A stretch of 64,000 nt of DNA from Streptomyces antarcticus (GTDB taxonomy: Bacteria > Actinomycetota > Actinomycetes > Streptomycetales > Streptomycetaceae): assembly GCF_026627255.1 (NCBI RefSeq), contig NZ_JAPNLM010000022.1, forward strand, positions 62,001 through 126,000, written 5' to 3'. The stretch's first letter is position 1. Each line of letters opens with the position of its first letter. The position numbers were made by a program, and so were the translations under genes. The notes below the pieces were generated by a model that saw only the letters and a program-made list of their open reading frames with translations, did no database searches and was not told the origin of the DNA. Of the stretch, positions 51,304 to 58,844 are shown piece after piece.

Positions 51304-51481
51304 CCCGACCGCACCGCGGCGGGCACGCGCCCCGTCCCACCGTCTCGGGAGCGGGACGTGTGAGCCCGGGCTTGCGGGGCACGCGAGGCAACGGGAGGGA
51401 CCGGTACGCCCCGTGTCCCGCCCCCCACGTACCGACATGCATACCGACTCACCGAACCATGACCGAAGGAGTTGTGTTCAC

Positions 51482-51850
51482 ATGACCGAGCATGCGTGGA
51501 GCCACCCGGCGACTTCGGGATACCTGGCCGGCGCCGACCTGACCGGCTACAAGGTCGAGGCGACCGACGGCAGCATCGGCAAGGTAGACAAGCACTCGTA
51601 CGAGGCCGGTGACGCCTACGTGGTGGTCGACACCGGAGTGTGGATCTTCGGCAAGGAAGTGCTCCTCCCCGCGGGCACGGTGACCCGTGTCGACTCGGAG
51701 CAGCAGAAGATCTACGTGGACCGGACCAAGGAACAGATCAAGGACGCCCCGGAGTTCATCCGGGCCACGCACCTCGCCGACACCCAGTACCGCGAGGAGA
51801 TCGGCCTCTACTACGGCATCGGCGGCCCCTTCGGCGGCCGCCCCGTGTAA
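51482..51850 (+). CDS. PRC-barrel protein, copy 2
   Basis: 122 residues from ATG 51482 (GAAGGAG site). It shares with copy 1 the block LTGYKVEATDG.IGKVDKHS, VVDTGVWI.GKEVLLPAGTV and YVDRTK.Q.K.APEF; the termini diverge (GLYYGIGGPFGGRPV here). A strong hairpin terminator follows 18 bases after the stop. Confidence 0.9.
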   Translation: MTEHAWSHPATSGYLAGADLTGYKVEATDGSIGKVDKHSYEAGDAYVVVDTGVWIFGKEVLLPAGTVTRVDSEQQKIYVDRTKEQIKDAPEFIRATHLADTQYREEIGLYYGIGGPFGGRPV

Positions 51851-51868
51851 CGGTCCCCGCACCTTCCG

Positions 51869-51908
51869 CCCGTGGGGCCGGACTCCTCCAGGAGTCCGGC
51901 CCCACGGG
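51869..51908 (+). terminator. Terminator after the PRC-barrel pair
   Basis: Perfect 19-base arms (51869-51887 and 51890-51908) with CC at the centre, 18 bases after the stop of the second PRC-barrel gene. Confidence 0.85.
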
Positions 51909-52087
51909 CGTTCCGGGCGGATACGACGGTCAGCGGGGGCACCGGCGCAGGGAACCCGAGGGCCGCGAACCCGGGGGAGCGTCCCCACCGGTCGAGGTCG
52001 AGGCCGCGGTCGGTGGGCGAGCGGTGACGGGGCAGCGGCTAGCCTGGCCGCCGGCGGGCCGGGTGGGGCGCAGGAGGCGGGAGCGGC

Positions 52088-52882
52088 ATGAAGCACCAAC
52101 AGGTACTGGACAAGCTGGCGGCGAAGGGGCACGTGCGGGCCCTGGACGAGGAGCTGGCGCGCTGGGTGCACTGGCAGATGGTCACCCCGCTGCCCTCCCA
52201 CGAGGAACTGACCCGCGACGTGGTCACCCCGGTGCTCACCCGCTGGCGCTGCCTGCTCGACTCCGAGGAGGCGCGCCCCGCAACGCGGAACGTCGTCCGG
52301 GTCGCCCTCGCCACCCTGCTGCACAAGTACGGCTTCCAGGACCCCGCGGTCACCGCGGCCGCGGTCGAGGCGGTGGACGCCCTCAACCGCGACGTCGTGC
52401 TCTCCGACGCCTTCGCGCGGCGGTCCGACGACATCAAGCGGCTCCTGTGCTCGGCACCCGTCCCGCTGACGCGCAGGCCGGGCTCGCCGCGTTCCCTCAC
52501 TTTCCTGCGGCCCGGAGACGTCCTGTCCATCGAGTTGGGCGGCCGCTTCCACGCCGCGTACGTGTGGAAGGTGCACGGCCTCAACGAGACACCCGTGATC
52601 GAGTTCTACGCCGGCACGTTCGCGCAGCCGCCCACCTTGGCAGACCTGGCCGACGGCGAGGCGGCCCGGCCGGGCGGCCGGGCCCGCTTCGGTGTCGACG
52701 GCCTCACGTACCTGCCGGATCCGGCGAACCAGGTGCGGGCCGTCGCCGCGGGGCAGGATCAGGGCCCCCGGGGCGGGGAGCCCGGCCCCGGGCAGGGGTT
52801 GTACACGCTGTCGGACGTGATGACCCTCCAGCGGAACATGGCGGACCTCTTCGGTGGAGAAATTCCCGGCTCCGGATCCTGA
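52088..52882 (+). CDS. Protein of unknown function
   Basis: 264 residues from ATG 52088 (CAGGAGGCGGGA site). The first about 110 residues are helical (MKHQQVLDKLAAKGHVRALDEELARWVHWQMV ...). The second half has a beta segment FLRPGDVLSIELGGRFHAAYVWKVHGLNETPVIEFYAG. That GDV...Y...V...FY layout faintly recalls Imm26-type domains, but I do not claim the family. No signal peptide or membrane helix. Codon use is normal for the host. It precedes csbD by 77 bases. Confidence 0.7.
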   Translation: MKHQQVLDKLAAKGHVRALDEELARWVHWQMVTPLPSHEELTRDVVTPVLTRWRCLLDSEEARPATRNVVRVALATLLHKYGFQDPAVTAAAVEAVDALNRDVVLSDAFARRSDDIKRLLCSAPVPLTRRPGSPRSLTFLRPGDVLSIELGGRFHAAYVWKVHGLNETPVIEFYAGTFAQPPTLADLADGEAARPGGRARFGVDGLTYLPDPANQVRAVAAGQDQGPRGGEPGPGQGLYTLSDVMTLQRNMADLFGGEIPGSGS

Positions 52883-52889
52883 CCTGCGC

Positions 52890-52913
52890 GTTTGGAGACC
52901 GTGATCCGGGTCA
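52890..52913 (+). promoter_or_regulatory. Candidate sigma-B-type promoter of csbD
   Basis: GTTT, 14 bases, GGGTCA resembles the Streptomyces sigma-B promoter pattern GNNT-N14-16-GGGTAC/T with one deviation. It lies 46 bases upstream of the csbD-like start, a normal leader length. Confidence 0.4.
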
Positions 52914-52959
52914 GACGGATAAGTACGAGGAGTTCCCGTTCCCCAGGGAGTGATCAGCT

Positions 52960-53133
52960 GTGTCGAACAACGAGAAGGGCCAGGCCAAGGCCGAGCAGGC
53001 CAAGGGCAAGCTCAAGGAGACGGCCGGCCGCGCGGTGGGCAACGAGCGGCTGACGGCCGAGGGCCGCGCCGAACAGGCCAAGGGCGATGCGCGCCAGGCC
53101 AAGGAAAAGATCAAGGACGTCTTCAAGCACTGA
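52960..53133 (+). CDS. CsbD-family stress protein
   Basis: 57 residues from GTG 52960 (CCAGGGAG site): charged, helical, with repeats EQAKGKLKETAGRAVGNERL and AEGRAEQAKGDARQAKEKIKD. This is the complete CsbD domain. CsbD is a sigma-B-dependent general stress protein in Bacillus, and such genes are common in the Streptomyces osmotic/sigma-B regulon. The molecular role is unknown. A strong terminator follows. Confidence 0.92.
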   Translation: MSNNEKGQAKAEQAKGKLKETAGRAVGNERLTAEGRAEQAKGDARQAKEKIKDVFKH

Positions 53134-53168
53134 TCCGCTCGAAGCGCCGACCCGCACGCCCGTGTCCG

Positions 53169-53205
53169 CCGCGGTCCCGGACCCCTGAAGGGTCCGGGAC
53201 CGCGG
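53169..53205 (+). terminator. Terminator of csbD
   Basis: Perfect 16-base arms (53169-53184 and 53190-53205) around CTGAA, 36 bases after the stop. Confidence 0.85.
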
Positions 53206-53209
53206 CGCG

Positions 53210-53253
53210 TCCGAATCACGTCCGAATCACGTTCCGCATCACGTCCGAATCAC
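53210..53253. repeat. 11/12-bp tandem repeat
   Basis: TCCGAATCACG occurs at 53210-53220, 53221-53231 and 53244-53253 (last base missing), with a 12-base variant TTCCGCATCACG between. It lies just after the csbD terminator and ahead of the Mrr-like gene. Confidence 0.85.
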
Positions 53254-53271
53254 ACGAGGGAGGGCTCCCGC

Positions 53272-54060
53272 ATGACGGTGCCGGGGGAAGGCAGAAGGAC
53301 GGCAGGGCGCGGTTCCGCGTCGTTCGGGCGCGATGTGGTGCTGGCCGTGGGGCTCGTGGGGATCTGTGTGGGCGGCCTCGCCGTCTTCCTCAAGGCCGCC
53401 GGAGGGTCCGGATCGGGGATGCCGGTCGTACCCGTCGTCACGGCGCTGGTCCTGGCGGCCGGGATGGCGCTGGCCAAGTGGGGGGTGTCGCCGGTCCGGC
53501 GCCGCTCCGCCGCCCGGCCGGGCCGCGGCCCGGCACCGTACGCGGATCCGTACATGATCGAGGTGACCGCGGTACTGGACGTGCCCGACACCCGGGAGGT
53601 TCCGGACGTACGGGAGGTCCCGGACGTCGACGCCGGTGCGCTGGACCACGCCGCGGTAGACGCCGACGGCTTCGAGCACACGATAGCCGCGCTGTGTGCG
53701 CGCGACGGCTGCACGCCCGTGGAAGTGGTGGGCGGCGCCGGTGACTTGGGCGCCGACGTGATCGCCACGACCCCGGACGGACTGCGCATCGTCGTCCAGT
53801 GCAAGCACTACTCCGACACCAACCGCGTCGGCTCGCAGGACCTGCAGCGCTTCGGCGGCACCTGCTTCGCCGTGCACGACGCCGACGTGGCGATCGTTGT
53901 CACCACGAGCTCTTACACGGCCCCGGCCCTGGAGTACGCCGAGGGGCTCGGCATCGTCTGCGTCGACGGCGAGGCCCTGGCCGCCTGGACCGACCTGGCC
54001 TCGCCCCCGCCCTGGGAATCCGGCAGCCGCGACGCCGCCGCCCGGGTGTCCACGGCCTGA
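53272..54060 (+). CDS. Membrane-anchored Mrr-type restriction endonuclease-like protein
   Basis: 262 residues from ATG 53272. Two membrane helices (about 22-42 and 52-68) are followed by a linker with EVPD repeats. A C-terminal Mrr_cat domain (about 130-245) reads DGFEHTIAALCARDGCTPVEVVGGAGDLGADVIATTPDGLRIVVQCKHYS. The nuclease residues (Asp in GADVI, QCK) are present. Membrane-linked Mrr proteins are widespread, and the role in DNA restriction versus repair is open. No methyltransferase gene is adjacent. Confidence 0.88.
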   Translation: MTVPGEGRRTAGRGSASFGRDVVLAVGLVGICVGGLAVFLKAAGGSGSGMPVVPVVTALVLAAGMALAKWGVSPVRRRSAARPGRGPAPYADPYMIEVTAVLDVPDTREVPDVREVPDVDAGALDHAAVDADGFEHTIAALCARDGCTPVEVVGGAGDLGADVIATTPDGLRIVVQCKHYSDTNRVGSQDLQRFGGTCFAVHDADVAIVVTTSSYTAPALEYAEGLGIVCVDGEALAAWTDLASPPPWESGSRDAAARVSTA

Positions 54061-54167
54061 CGGGAAGGACAGCCCCCGGGCGCCGGCCGGGGGCCGGTGC
54101 CCGGGCGCACCGAGCGAGCCGGACCGTCTCGTCTTCTCGTTTCTCCGGCGCGCGGGGCGGCGGAGGA

Positions 54168-54398
54168 TCAGGACGGCAGCGGCCGCGCGCTCACCCGATG
54201 GGCCGGTTCCTGGCCGCCGCCGCTGGGCAGGACGCGGACCTCGCCGCGGTCGCTGATCTCGGCCGTGACGATGCCGGTCTCGTCGGCGTACACGGGGTGG
54301 CCGCCCGGCCCCTTCTGCCCGGTCACGGACACCACCACGATGTCCTGTCCCGACTCGGGACCGTCCTCGAAGACCAGCTCGTACCTCTGGGTCTGCAT
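54168..54398 (-). CDS. Small conserved protein (DUF6296-like)
   Basis: 76 residues: RYELVFEDGPESGQDIVVVSVTGQKGPGGHPVYADETGIVTAEISDRGEVRVLPSGG. All-beta, soluble. The pattern matches what I recall as DUF6296, a Streptomyces family of unknown role. Divergent from the PPK2 gene across 249 bases, where a sigma-B-type promoter faces PPK2. Confidence 0.65.
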   Translation of the reverse strand: MQTQRYELVFEDGPESGQDIVVVSVTGQKGPGGHPVYADETGIVTAEISDRGEVRVLPSGGGQEPAHRVSARPLPS

Positions 54399-54562
54399 CG
54401 TGTTCCATCCGTCCTGGTGGGGGTGCCGGAAAGGTGCTGCGGGCGGCGCGGGTAGAGCTCACGGCCATGCTCCGTCGCGGCCAGGCGGCGCGCATCTCGC
54501 GGGCACCCGGACCGGTGACGGCGGGCCCTCCCGCCCGGGATCGGGGCGGCAGGGCCCGGGCC

Positions 54563-54587
54563 GGTTAACCCGTCGGTGCACGGGTAT
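54563..54587 (+). promoter_or_regulatory. Sigma-B-type promoter of the PPK2 gene
   Basis: GGTT, 15 bases, GGGTAT is a full match to the Streptomyces coelicolor sigma-B consensus GNNT-N14-16-GGGTAC/T. It lies 60 bases upstream of the PPK2 start on the same strand and in a non-coding gap. Confidence 0.6.
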
Positions 54588-54647
54588 GCGCCGCAAAGGG
54601 TGCGCGTCGGTTCGCGTCGCGGCGGCCCGCAGAGAAAGGCGTACGGG

Positions 54648-55607
54648 ATGGCCGATCAGGCGGAAACGCGGCAGCACGAGCAGCTCCTGGCCGGGCTCAG
54701 GGTCGACACGACCCGTCCCGAACAGCCCGTCCTGCTCGACGGCGCGGGCCTGCCGATACGGACGTGGCGCGAGAACCACCCGTACGACCGTAAGATCCGC
54801 CGCGACGAGTACGAGCGCGCCAAGCGGATCCTGCAGATCGAGATGCTCAAACTGCAGAAGTGGGCGAAGGAGACCGGCGCCCGCATCGTGGTGGTCTGCG
54901 AGGGCCGGGACGCGGCGGGCAAGGGCGGCACCATCCAGCGGTTCACCGAACGCCTCAACCCGCGAGGTGCCCGGGTCGTCGCCCTCGACAAGCCCACCGA
55001 GCGCGAAGCGGGGCAGTGGTACTTCCAGCGCTACGTCGACCACCTGCCGTCCGCCGGCGAGATCGTGTTCTTCGACCGGTCCTGGTACAACCGCGCCGGC
55101 GTGGAGAAGGTCATGGGCTTCTGCACGGACGAGGAGTACCAGCTGTTCCTGCGCCAGTGCCCGTCCTTCGAGACGATGCTCGTCGAGGACGGCATCCACC
55201 TGGTCAAGTTCTGGTTCTCCGTCTCCCGCGCCGAGCAGCGCACCCGCTTCGCCATCCGCCGCGTGGACCCGGTGCGCCAGTGGAAGCTCTCGCCCACCGA
55301 CATGGCCTCCCTCGACCTCTGGGACGACTACACGGCGGCCAAGATAGCCATGTTCCGCGCCACCGACACGGCCGACGCCCCATGGACCGTGGTCAAGAGC
55401 AACGACAAGCGCCGGGCGCGGCTCCAGGCCATGCGCCACCTGCTCTGGCGACTGGACTACGCCAACAAGGACACCCAGGCGGTAGGCCTCCCGGACCCGC
55501 TCATCGTGGGCGCCGCCGACACGCTCCTCGAACCCGGCGAGGAGACCACCGACCTCTCCCCGACCCCGCTGGCCGCCCACTCCTCGGGCCCCGGCGCCCA
55601 CCCCTGA
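54648..55607 (+). CDS. ppk2: Polyphosphate kinase 2
   Basis: 319 residues from ATG 54648. Single PPK2 domain: Walker A GRDAAGKGG (86-94), TERLNPRGARVVALDKPTEREAGQWYFQRYVDHLPSAGEIVFFDRSWYNRAGVEKVMGF (Walker B and lid), and FWFSVSRAEQRTRF. It transfers phosphate between polyphosphate and nucleotides. The single-domain length fits class I enzymes, usually ADP or GDP users. Cytoplasmic. A sigma-B-type promoter upstream suggests stress induction. Confidence 0.94.
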   Translation: MADQAETRQHEQLLAGLRVDTTRPEQPVLLDGAGLPIRTWRENHPYDRKIRRDEYERAKRILQIEMLKLQKWAKETGARIVVVCEGRDAAGKGGTIQRFTERLNPRGARVVALDKPTEREAGQWYFQRYVDHLPSAGEIVFFDRSWYNRAGVEKVMGFCTDEEYQLFLRQCPSFETMLVEDGIHLVKFWFSVSRAEQRTRFAIRRVDPVRQWKLSPTDMASLDLWDDYTAAKIAMFRATDTADAPWTVVKSNDKRRARLQAMRHLLWRLDYANKDTQAVGLPDPLIVGAADTLLEPGEETTDLSPTPLAAHSSGPGAHP

Positions 55608-55819
55608 GGAGCCGTTCCGCCCCCGGTGCCCGGATGGGCGGCGGCGAACACGTCAAACGTGCCGCCTCTGGGCGGCCGTTGGTCCGCCCGCGCCGAGGCG
55701 CACGGAAACGGGGATGCGGCGGGGTGGGCGCTGTGCCAGGCTGACGGGCTCGTGGCGGCTCCTGCCGGGGCCGCGGACCGGCCCGTCCCGCACCGGGCAG
55801 CACACCACAGGAGCGTCCC

Positions 55820-56437
55820 GTGATCCCGCCCCGCCTGGCCCCGCTGCTGGAGCAGTTCGACTTCGCGACCGAGCGCCTCCTCGGCCGCATCGCGGGGCCC
55901 TCCATGGACAGCGGCGACGGCGCGGAGACGAAGACCGTCCCCATGACGGACGAGGAGTACCTCTGGGAGCCGGTGCCCGACTGCTGGTCGGTCCGCAGAC
56001 GCGCGGACGGACCGGGGACGCGAGCGACGCTCCTGACCGGCGCCGGTCCCTGGGGACGTGACGCCGCGGCGTACCCGCACCCGTGGCCGCCGCCCTTCAC
56101 CACACTGGCCTGGCGGCTGAGCCACCTCAGCGAGATGCTGTCGCTCCGCGCCGAGCACACGGTCGGCGCACGCGTGCGGACCCGCGACGACCACGTCGTC
56201 AGCGGAGACGCCGCAGGGGCCGTCGCCGCACTCACCGAAGGCGCGGCGGCCTGGCGGAAGGCGCTCGCAGGCGCCGACGACGCCGTGCTCGACACCGTCG
56301 GCCACTGCGCGTACCCCCACGGCAGCGACGCGGAGGAACCGTTCCTCGACATCGTCTGGTGGGTCAACCAGGAAGTGCTGCACCACGGAGCCGAGATCGC
56401 CCTGCTCCGCGACCTGTACCGGTCACGGCAGGCCTGA
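55820..56437 (+). CDS. DinB-superfamily protein
   Basis: 205 residues from GTG 55820. DinB-like four-helix bundle: LAPLLEQFDFATERLLGRI, then CWSVRRRADGPGT, TTLAWRLSHLSEML and WWVNQEVLHHGAEIALLRDLY. The usual metal His residues are visible in LSHLSEM and LHHGAE. Related actinobacterial proteins are metal-dependent thiol (mycothiol or bacillithiol) S-transferases, but the substrate here is unknown. Confidence 0.85.
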   Translation: MIPPRLAPLLEQFDFATERLLGRIAGPSMDSGDGAETKTVPMTDEEYLWEPVPDCWSVRRRADGPGTRATLLTGAGPWGRDAAAYPHPWPPPFTTLAWRLSHLSEMLSLRAEHTVGARVRTRDDHVVSGDAAGAVAALTEGAAAWRKALAGADDAVLDTVGHCAYPHGSDAEEPFLDIVWWVNQEVLHHGAEIALLRDLYRSRQA

Positions 56438-56466
56438 CCGCCCCGGCCCTCCCGCGGTCCGGGAGG

Positions 56467-56727
56467 TCAGACGCCCATCGAGGTCAGGCTGTGCGCGATG
56501 CTGTTGAGCGTCGCGCCGATGCGCGGGTGGTTGATCTCGAAGCGGGCCAGCGACTGGTTCAGCCCCTCCAGCAGGCCGCCCTCGGCGGAGTGGTCCTCGC
56601 GGGCGGCCGCGGCCTCGAGCCGGGTCACCAGGTCGGCCAGATGGGCGCGTTCCCCGGGTGACAGCGACGGGTCCGCCGCCTGCTCGCGCAAGGTGGTGAG
56701 GGACGTGCGCAGTTCGTGCGTGGGCAT
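56467..56727 (-). CDS. DUF4404-family protein
   Basis: 86 residues from ATG 56727 (AGGA 7 bases upstream; ATG 56745 is an alternative). ELRTSLTTLREQ..LSPGERAHLADLVTRLEAAA ... EGLNQSLARFEINHPRIGATLNSIAHSLTSMGV matches the short helical DUF4404 family. The role is unknown. Downstream on this strand nothing overlaps. Confidence 0.8.
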   Translation of the reverse strand: MPTHELRTSLTTLREQAADPSLSPGERAHLADLVTRLEAAAAREDHSAEGGLLEGLNQSLARFEINHPRIGATLNSIAHSLTSMGV

Positions 56728-56745
56728 CGGCGGTCCTGTCGTCAT

Positions 56746-57030
56746 CGTTCCGTTGCTCTGACAGAGCCCCGGATACCCCGGTTCCGCCGGGCGAATCCGC
56801 CGCGCGCGGCGGCGCCCGGATCCGCCCCCGCCGGCCGCTCCGTCCCGTTCGTACCGTGGAGGCGCAAGCCGACTTCTCCGACCGGCAGGAGGAACGGCTC
56901 CGGGGTCCGGCGCCGGCTCGACCACTGGGCGCAGCGGCTGGGCGGCGAACTCCCGCACGCCGCCGTGCACTGGGGGTCCCTGTGGGCGATCCGGGCGGTC
57001 ATCAAGCTGCCTGGCCCGAAGGTGAGGGGC
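56746..57030. other. Intergenic region between DUF4404 and RsbW-like genes
   Basis: 285 bases without a supported gene. A plus-strand frame contains HWGSLWAIRAVIKLPGPKV but lacks a start with a ribosome site and may be a gene fragment or chance. The minus-strand DUF4404 promoter should lie in the left part. Confidence 0.4.
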
Positions 57031-57092
57031 GGCACAACAGGATAAGTGGGCCCGGGACGCCGGCACAACAGGATAAGTGGGCCCGGGACGCC
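57031..57092. repeat. Perfect 31-bp tandem duplication
   Basis: 57031-57061 and 57062-57092 are identical, unit starting GGCACAACAGGATAAGTGGG. It lies 3 bases beyond the stop codon of the minus-strand RsbW-like gene. Probably a recent slippage product. Confidence 0.95.
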
Positions 57093-57095
57093 GGC

Positions 57096-57512
57096 TCAGC
57101 GGGGGAGGGCCGCGATGATCGCCTTGCCCGGGCCGAACCGCGGCTGGGCGACGGTCACGGAGTGGGCGAGGCGCTGGATCAGGGGCCAGCCGAATCCGCC
57201 GGTCCGTCCGCTGAGGTCGGGGCTGCGGTCCTGGGGGTGCGCCGGGCTGGGGTCCTCGACGGTCACCTGGATGAGGTGGCGGTCGGCGCGAAGATTCAGC
57301 GCGGTGACCGCACCGGCGTGGCGCAGCGCGTTGGTGACCAGCTCGGAGACCAGCAGCAGCACGTTCTGGACGGTCGACTCGGGCGGGGGCGGATTGAGGT
57401 CCGCGAGGAAGCCGCACGCGGCGTCGCGCGCCTGCGCCGCGCGAAGCGGCCGGCAAGTGCACTCCAGTGGATGGTCGGTGGGAGCGTTCTCGGCCAGGTT
57501 CAGGTTCTGCAC
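57096..57512 (-). CDS. RsbW-like anti-sigma serine kinase (HATPase_c_2)
   Basis: 138 residues from GTG 57512 (GGGGTGA 6 bases upstream; GTG 57521 is an alternative). GHKL ATPase with VQNVLLLVSELVTNALRHAG, then VTVEDPSPAHPQ and GGFGWPLIQRLAHS. It follows the sigma-B/F-type gene by 92 bases on the same strand, so it is the best candidate for the anti-sigma factor of that sigma. Confidence 0.9.
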   Translation of the reverse strand: MQNLNLAENAPTDHPLECTCRPLRAAQARDAACGFLADLNPPPPESTVQNVLLLVSELVTNALRHAGAVTALNLRADRHLIQVTVEDPSPAHPQDRSPDLSGRTGGFGWPLIQRLAHSVTVAQPRFGPGKAIIAALPR

Positions 57513-57604
57513 GGCGTTCACCCCGTTCTGCGGCGGCCCCTTCCGTGGGCCTTCCCGCGCGACCCCGCGGGAGGGGTCCGGGAGCAGGGGCCCCCGGGGT
57601 GTCG

Positions 57605-58486
57605 TCAGTTGGTGGCGAGCATGCCCTCGCGCAGACGGCTGAGCGTGCGCGTGAGGAGCCGGGAGACCTGCATCTGGGAGATGCCCAGGCGCGCGCCGAT
57701 CTGGGCCTGCGTCATCTCCTGGCCGAAGCGCATCTGGATGATCAGCTTCTCGCGTCCGGCGAGCTGCTCCAGCAGGGGCGCCAGGCTGTGGAGGTCCTCG
57801 AAGAGCTCCATGGCCGGGTCCTCGTCGCCGAGGGTGTCGGCGAGGGCGCGCGGGGCGCTGTCGGAGGACTCGTCCTGATCGTTGTCGAGGGACTGGCTGG
57901 AGTGGCCGTTCGCGGCGACCAGCCCTTCGATGACCTCGTCGTCGCTGAGGCCCAGGTGGGTCGCCAGCTCGCGGACCGTCGGCGCGCGGTCCAGGCCGGC
58001 GCTGAGCTCCTCCTTGCCGCGGGCCAGCTGGATGCGCAGCTCCTGGAGCCGCCGCGGGACGTGCACCGCCCACGTCGCGTCGCGGAAGTGACGCTTGATC
58101 TCCCCGGTGATGTAGGGGAGGGCCAGGGTCGTGAACTCGTTGCCCATGGCCGGGTCGAAGCGGTCGATGGCCTTGATGAGGCCGATCGTTCCGACCTGGA
58201 TGAGGTCCTCGATGTCGGTGCCGTCGGTGCGGTTGCGGAAGCGGCGCGCGGCGAACTGGACGAGGGACAGGTTCATCTCGATCAGCGTGTTGCGCACGTA
58301 CTGGCGCTCCGGCGTGCCCTCCTCCAGGGTGGCGAGGCGGAGGAAGAAGACCTTCGACAGGGCGCGGGCGTCAGCCGGGGCGACCTCGCGGGCGTTGTCG
58401 ATGCGCGGCAGCTGCGCCGGCACCTCGGCCTCTGCCGAAACCTCCTGAGCCGTGGCGGCGGTCTGCTGCGTGGCGACGATGTTCAC
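57605..58486 (-). CDS. Sigma-B/F/G-type RNA polymerase sigma factor
   Basis: 293 residues from GTG 58486 (AGGGAG site). Region 2: LSLVQFAARRFRNRTDGTDIEDLIQVGTIGLIKAIDRFDP, then TTLALPYITGEIKRHFRD. Region 3: VPRRLQELRIQL and RAPTVRELATHLGLSDDEVIEGL. Region 4: REKLIIQMRFGQEMTQAQIGARLGISQMQVSRLLTRTL. An acidic insert (NDQDESSDSAP) lies between 3 and 4. The SigB/SigF subfamily is controlled by partner switching, and the RsbW-like gene follows. It may read the GNNT..GGGTAT promoters in this window. Confidence 0.95.
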   Translation of the reverse strand: MNIVATQQTAATAQEVSAEAEVPAQLPRIDNAREVAPADARALSKVFFLRLATLEEGTPERQYVRNTLIEMNLSLVQFAARRFRNRTDGTDIEDLIQVGTIGLIKAIDRFDPAMGNEFTTLALPYITGEIKRHFRDATWAVHVPRRLQELRIQLARGKEELSAGLDRAPTVRELATHLGLSDDEVIEGLVAANGHSSQSLDNDQDESSDSAPRALADTLGDEDPAMELFEDLHSLAPLLEQLAGREKLIIQMRFGQEMTQAQIGARLGISQMQVSRLLTRTLSRLREGMLATN

Positions 58487-58844
58487 TGTCCGCTCCCTGA
58501 CGCGATCTCGACTTCATGACCGGTGGCACTCCCCGGTGCCGCGGCCGGTGTGGCTGCGCAGCAAGAGCATCGCCTGTCCGCACCACACCCGTCAAGCAAT
58601 ACGTGAAAAACTTTTCGTGAGTCGTGTTGCGTGAAAGCTCTTTGGTGTGATGAATCTATCCAAACGGCGCAAAATGACGTCTCTTTGTCGACATGAGTAC
58701 CTTCCCGGGCAGACGTGGCACGGGATCCGGCGCCCCGAGCGGACCGGGATACCGGCCGAACGGACGAGGAGGATCCCGCCGTCCCTTCCGTAGCCTGGTG
58801 CGAGAACGTCAGACCGGGGGCCGAGTACAAGGGGAAACGCATCC
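58487..58844. other. Divergent promoter region of sigma factor and deacetylase
   Basis: 358 bases. The part 58590-58690 is the lowest-GC non-coding stretch nearby (ATACGTGAAAAAC, TGTGATGAATC, CAAAATGACG) and probably holds the sigma-gene promoter. No textbook sigma-B autoregulatory element (GNNT-N14-16-GGGTAC/T) is visible on the minus strand. The right part is GC-rich leader of the deacetylase gene. Confidence 0.5.

Noticed and set aside
56716..57045. A plus-strand frame with HWGSLWAIRAVIKLPGPKV.
   Set aside because: No start with a ribosome site and overlap with the DUF4404 leader; too short and unsupported to call a gene.
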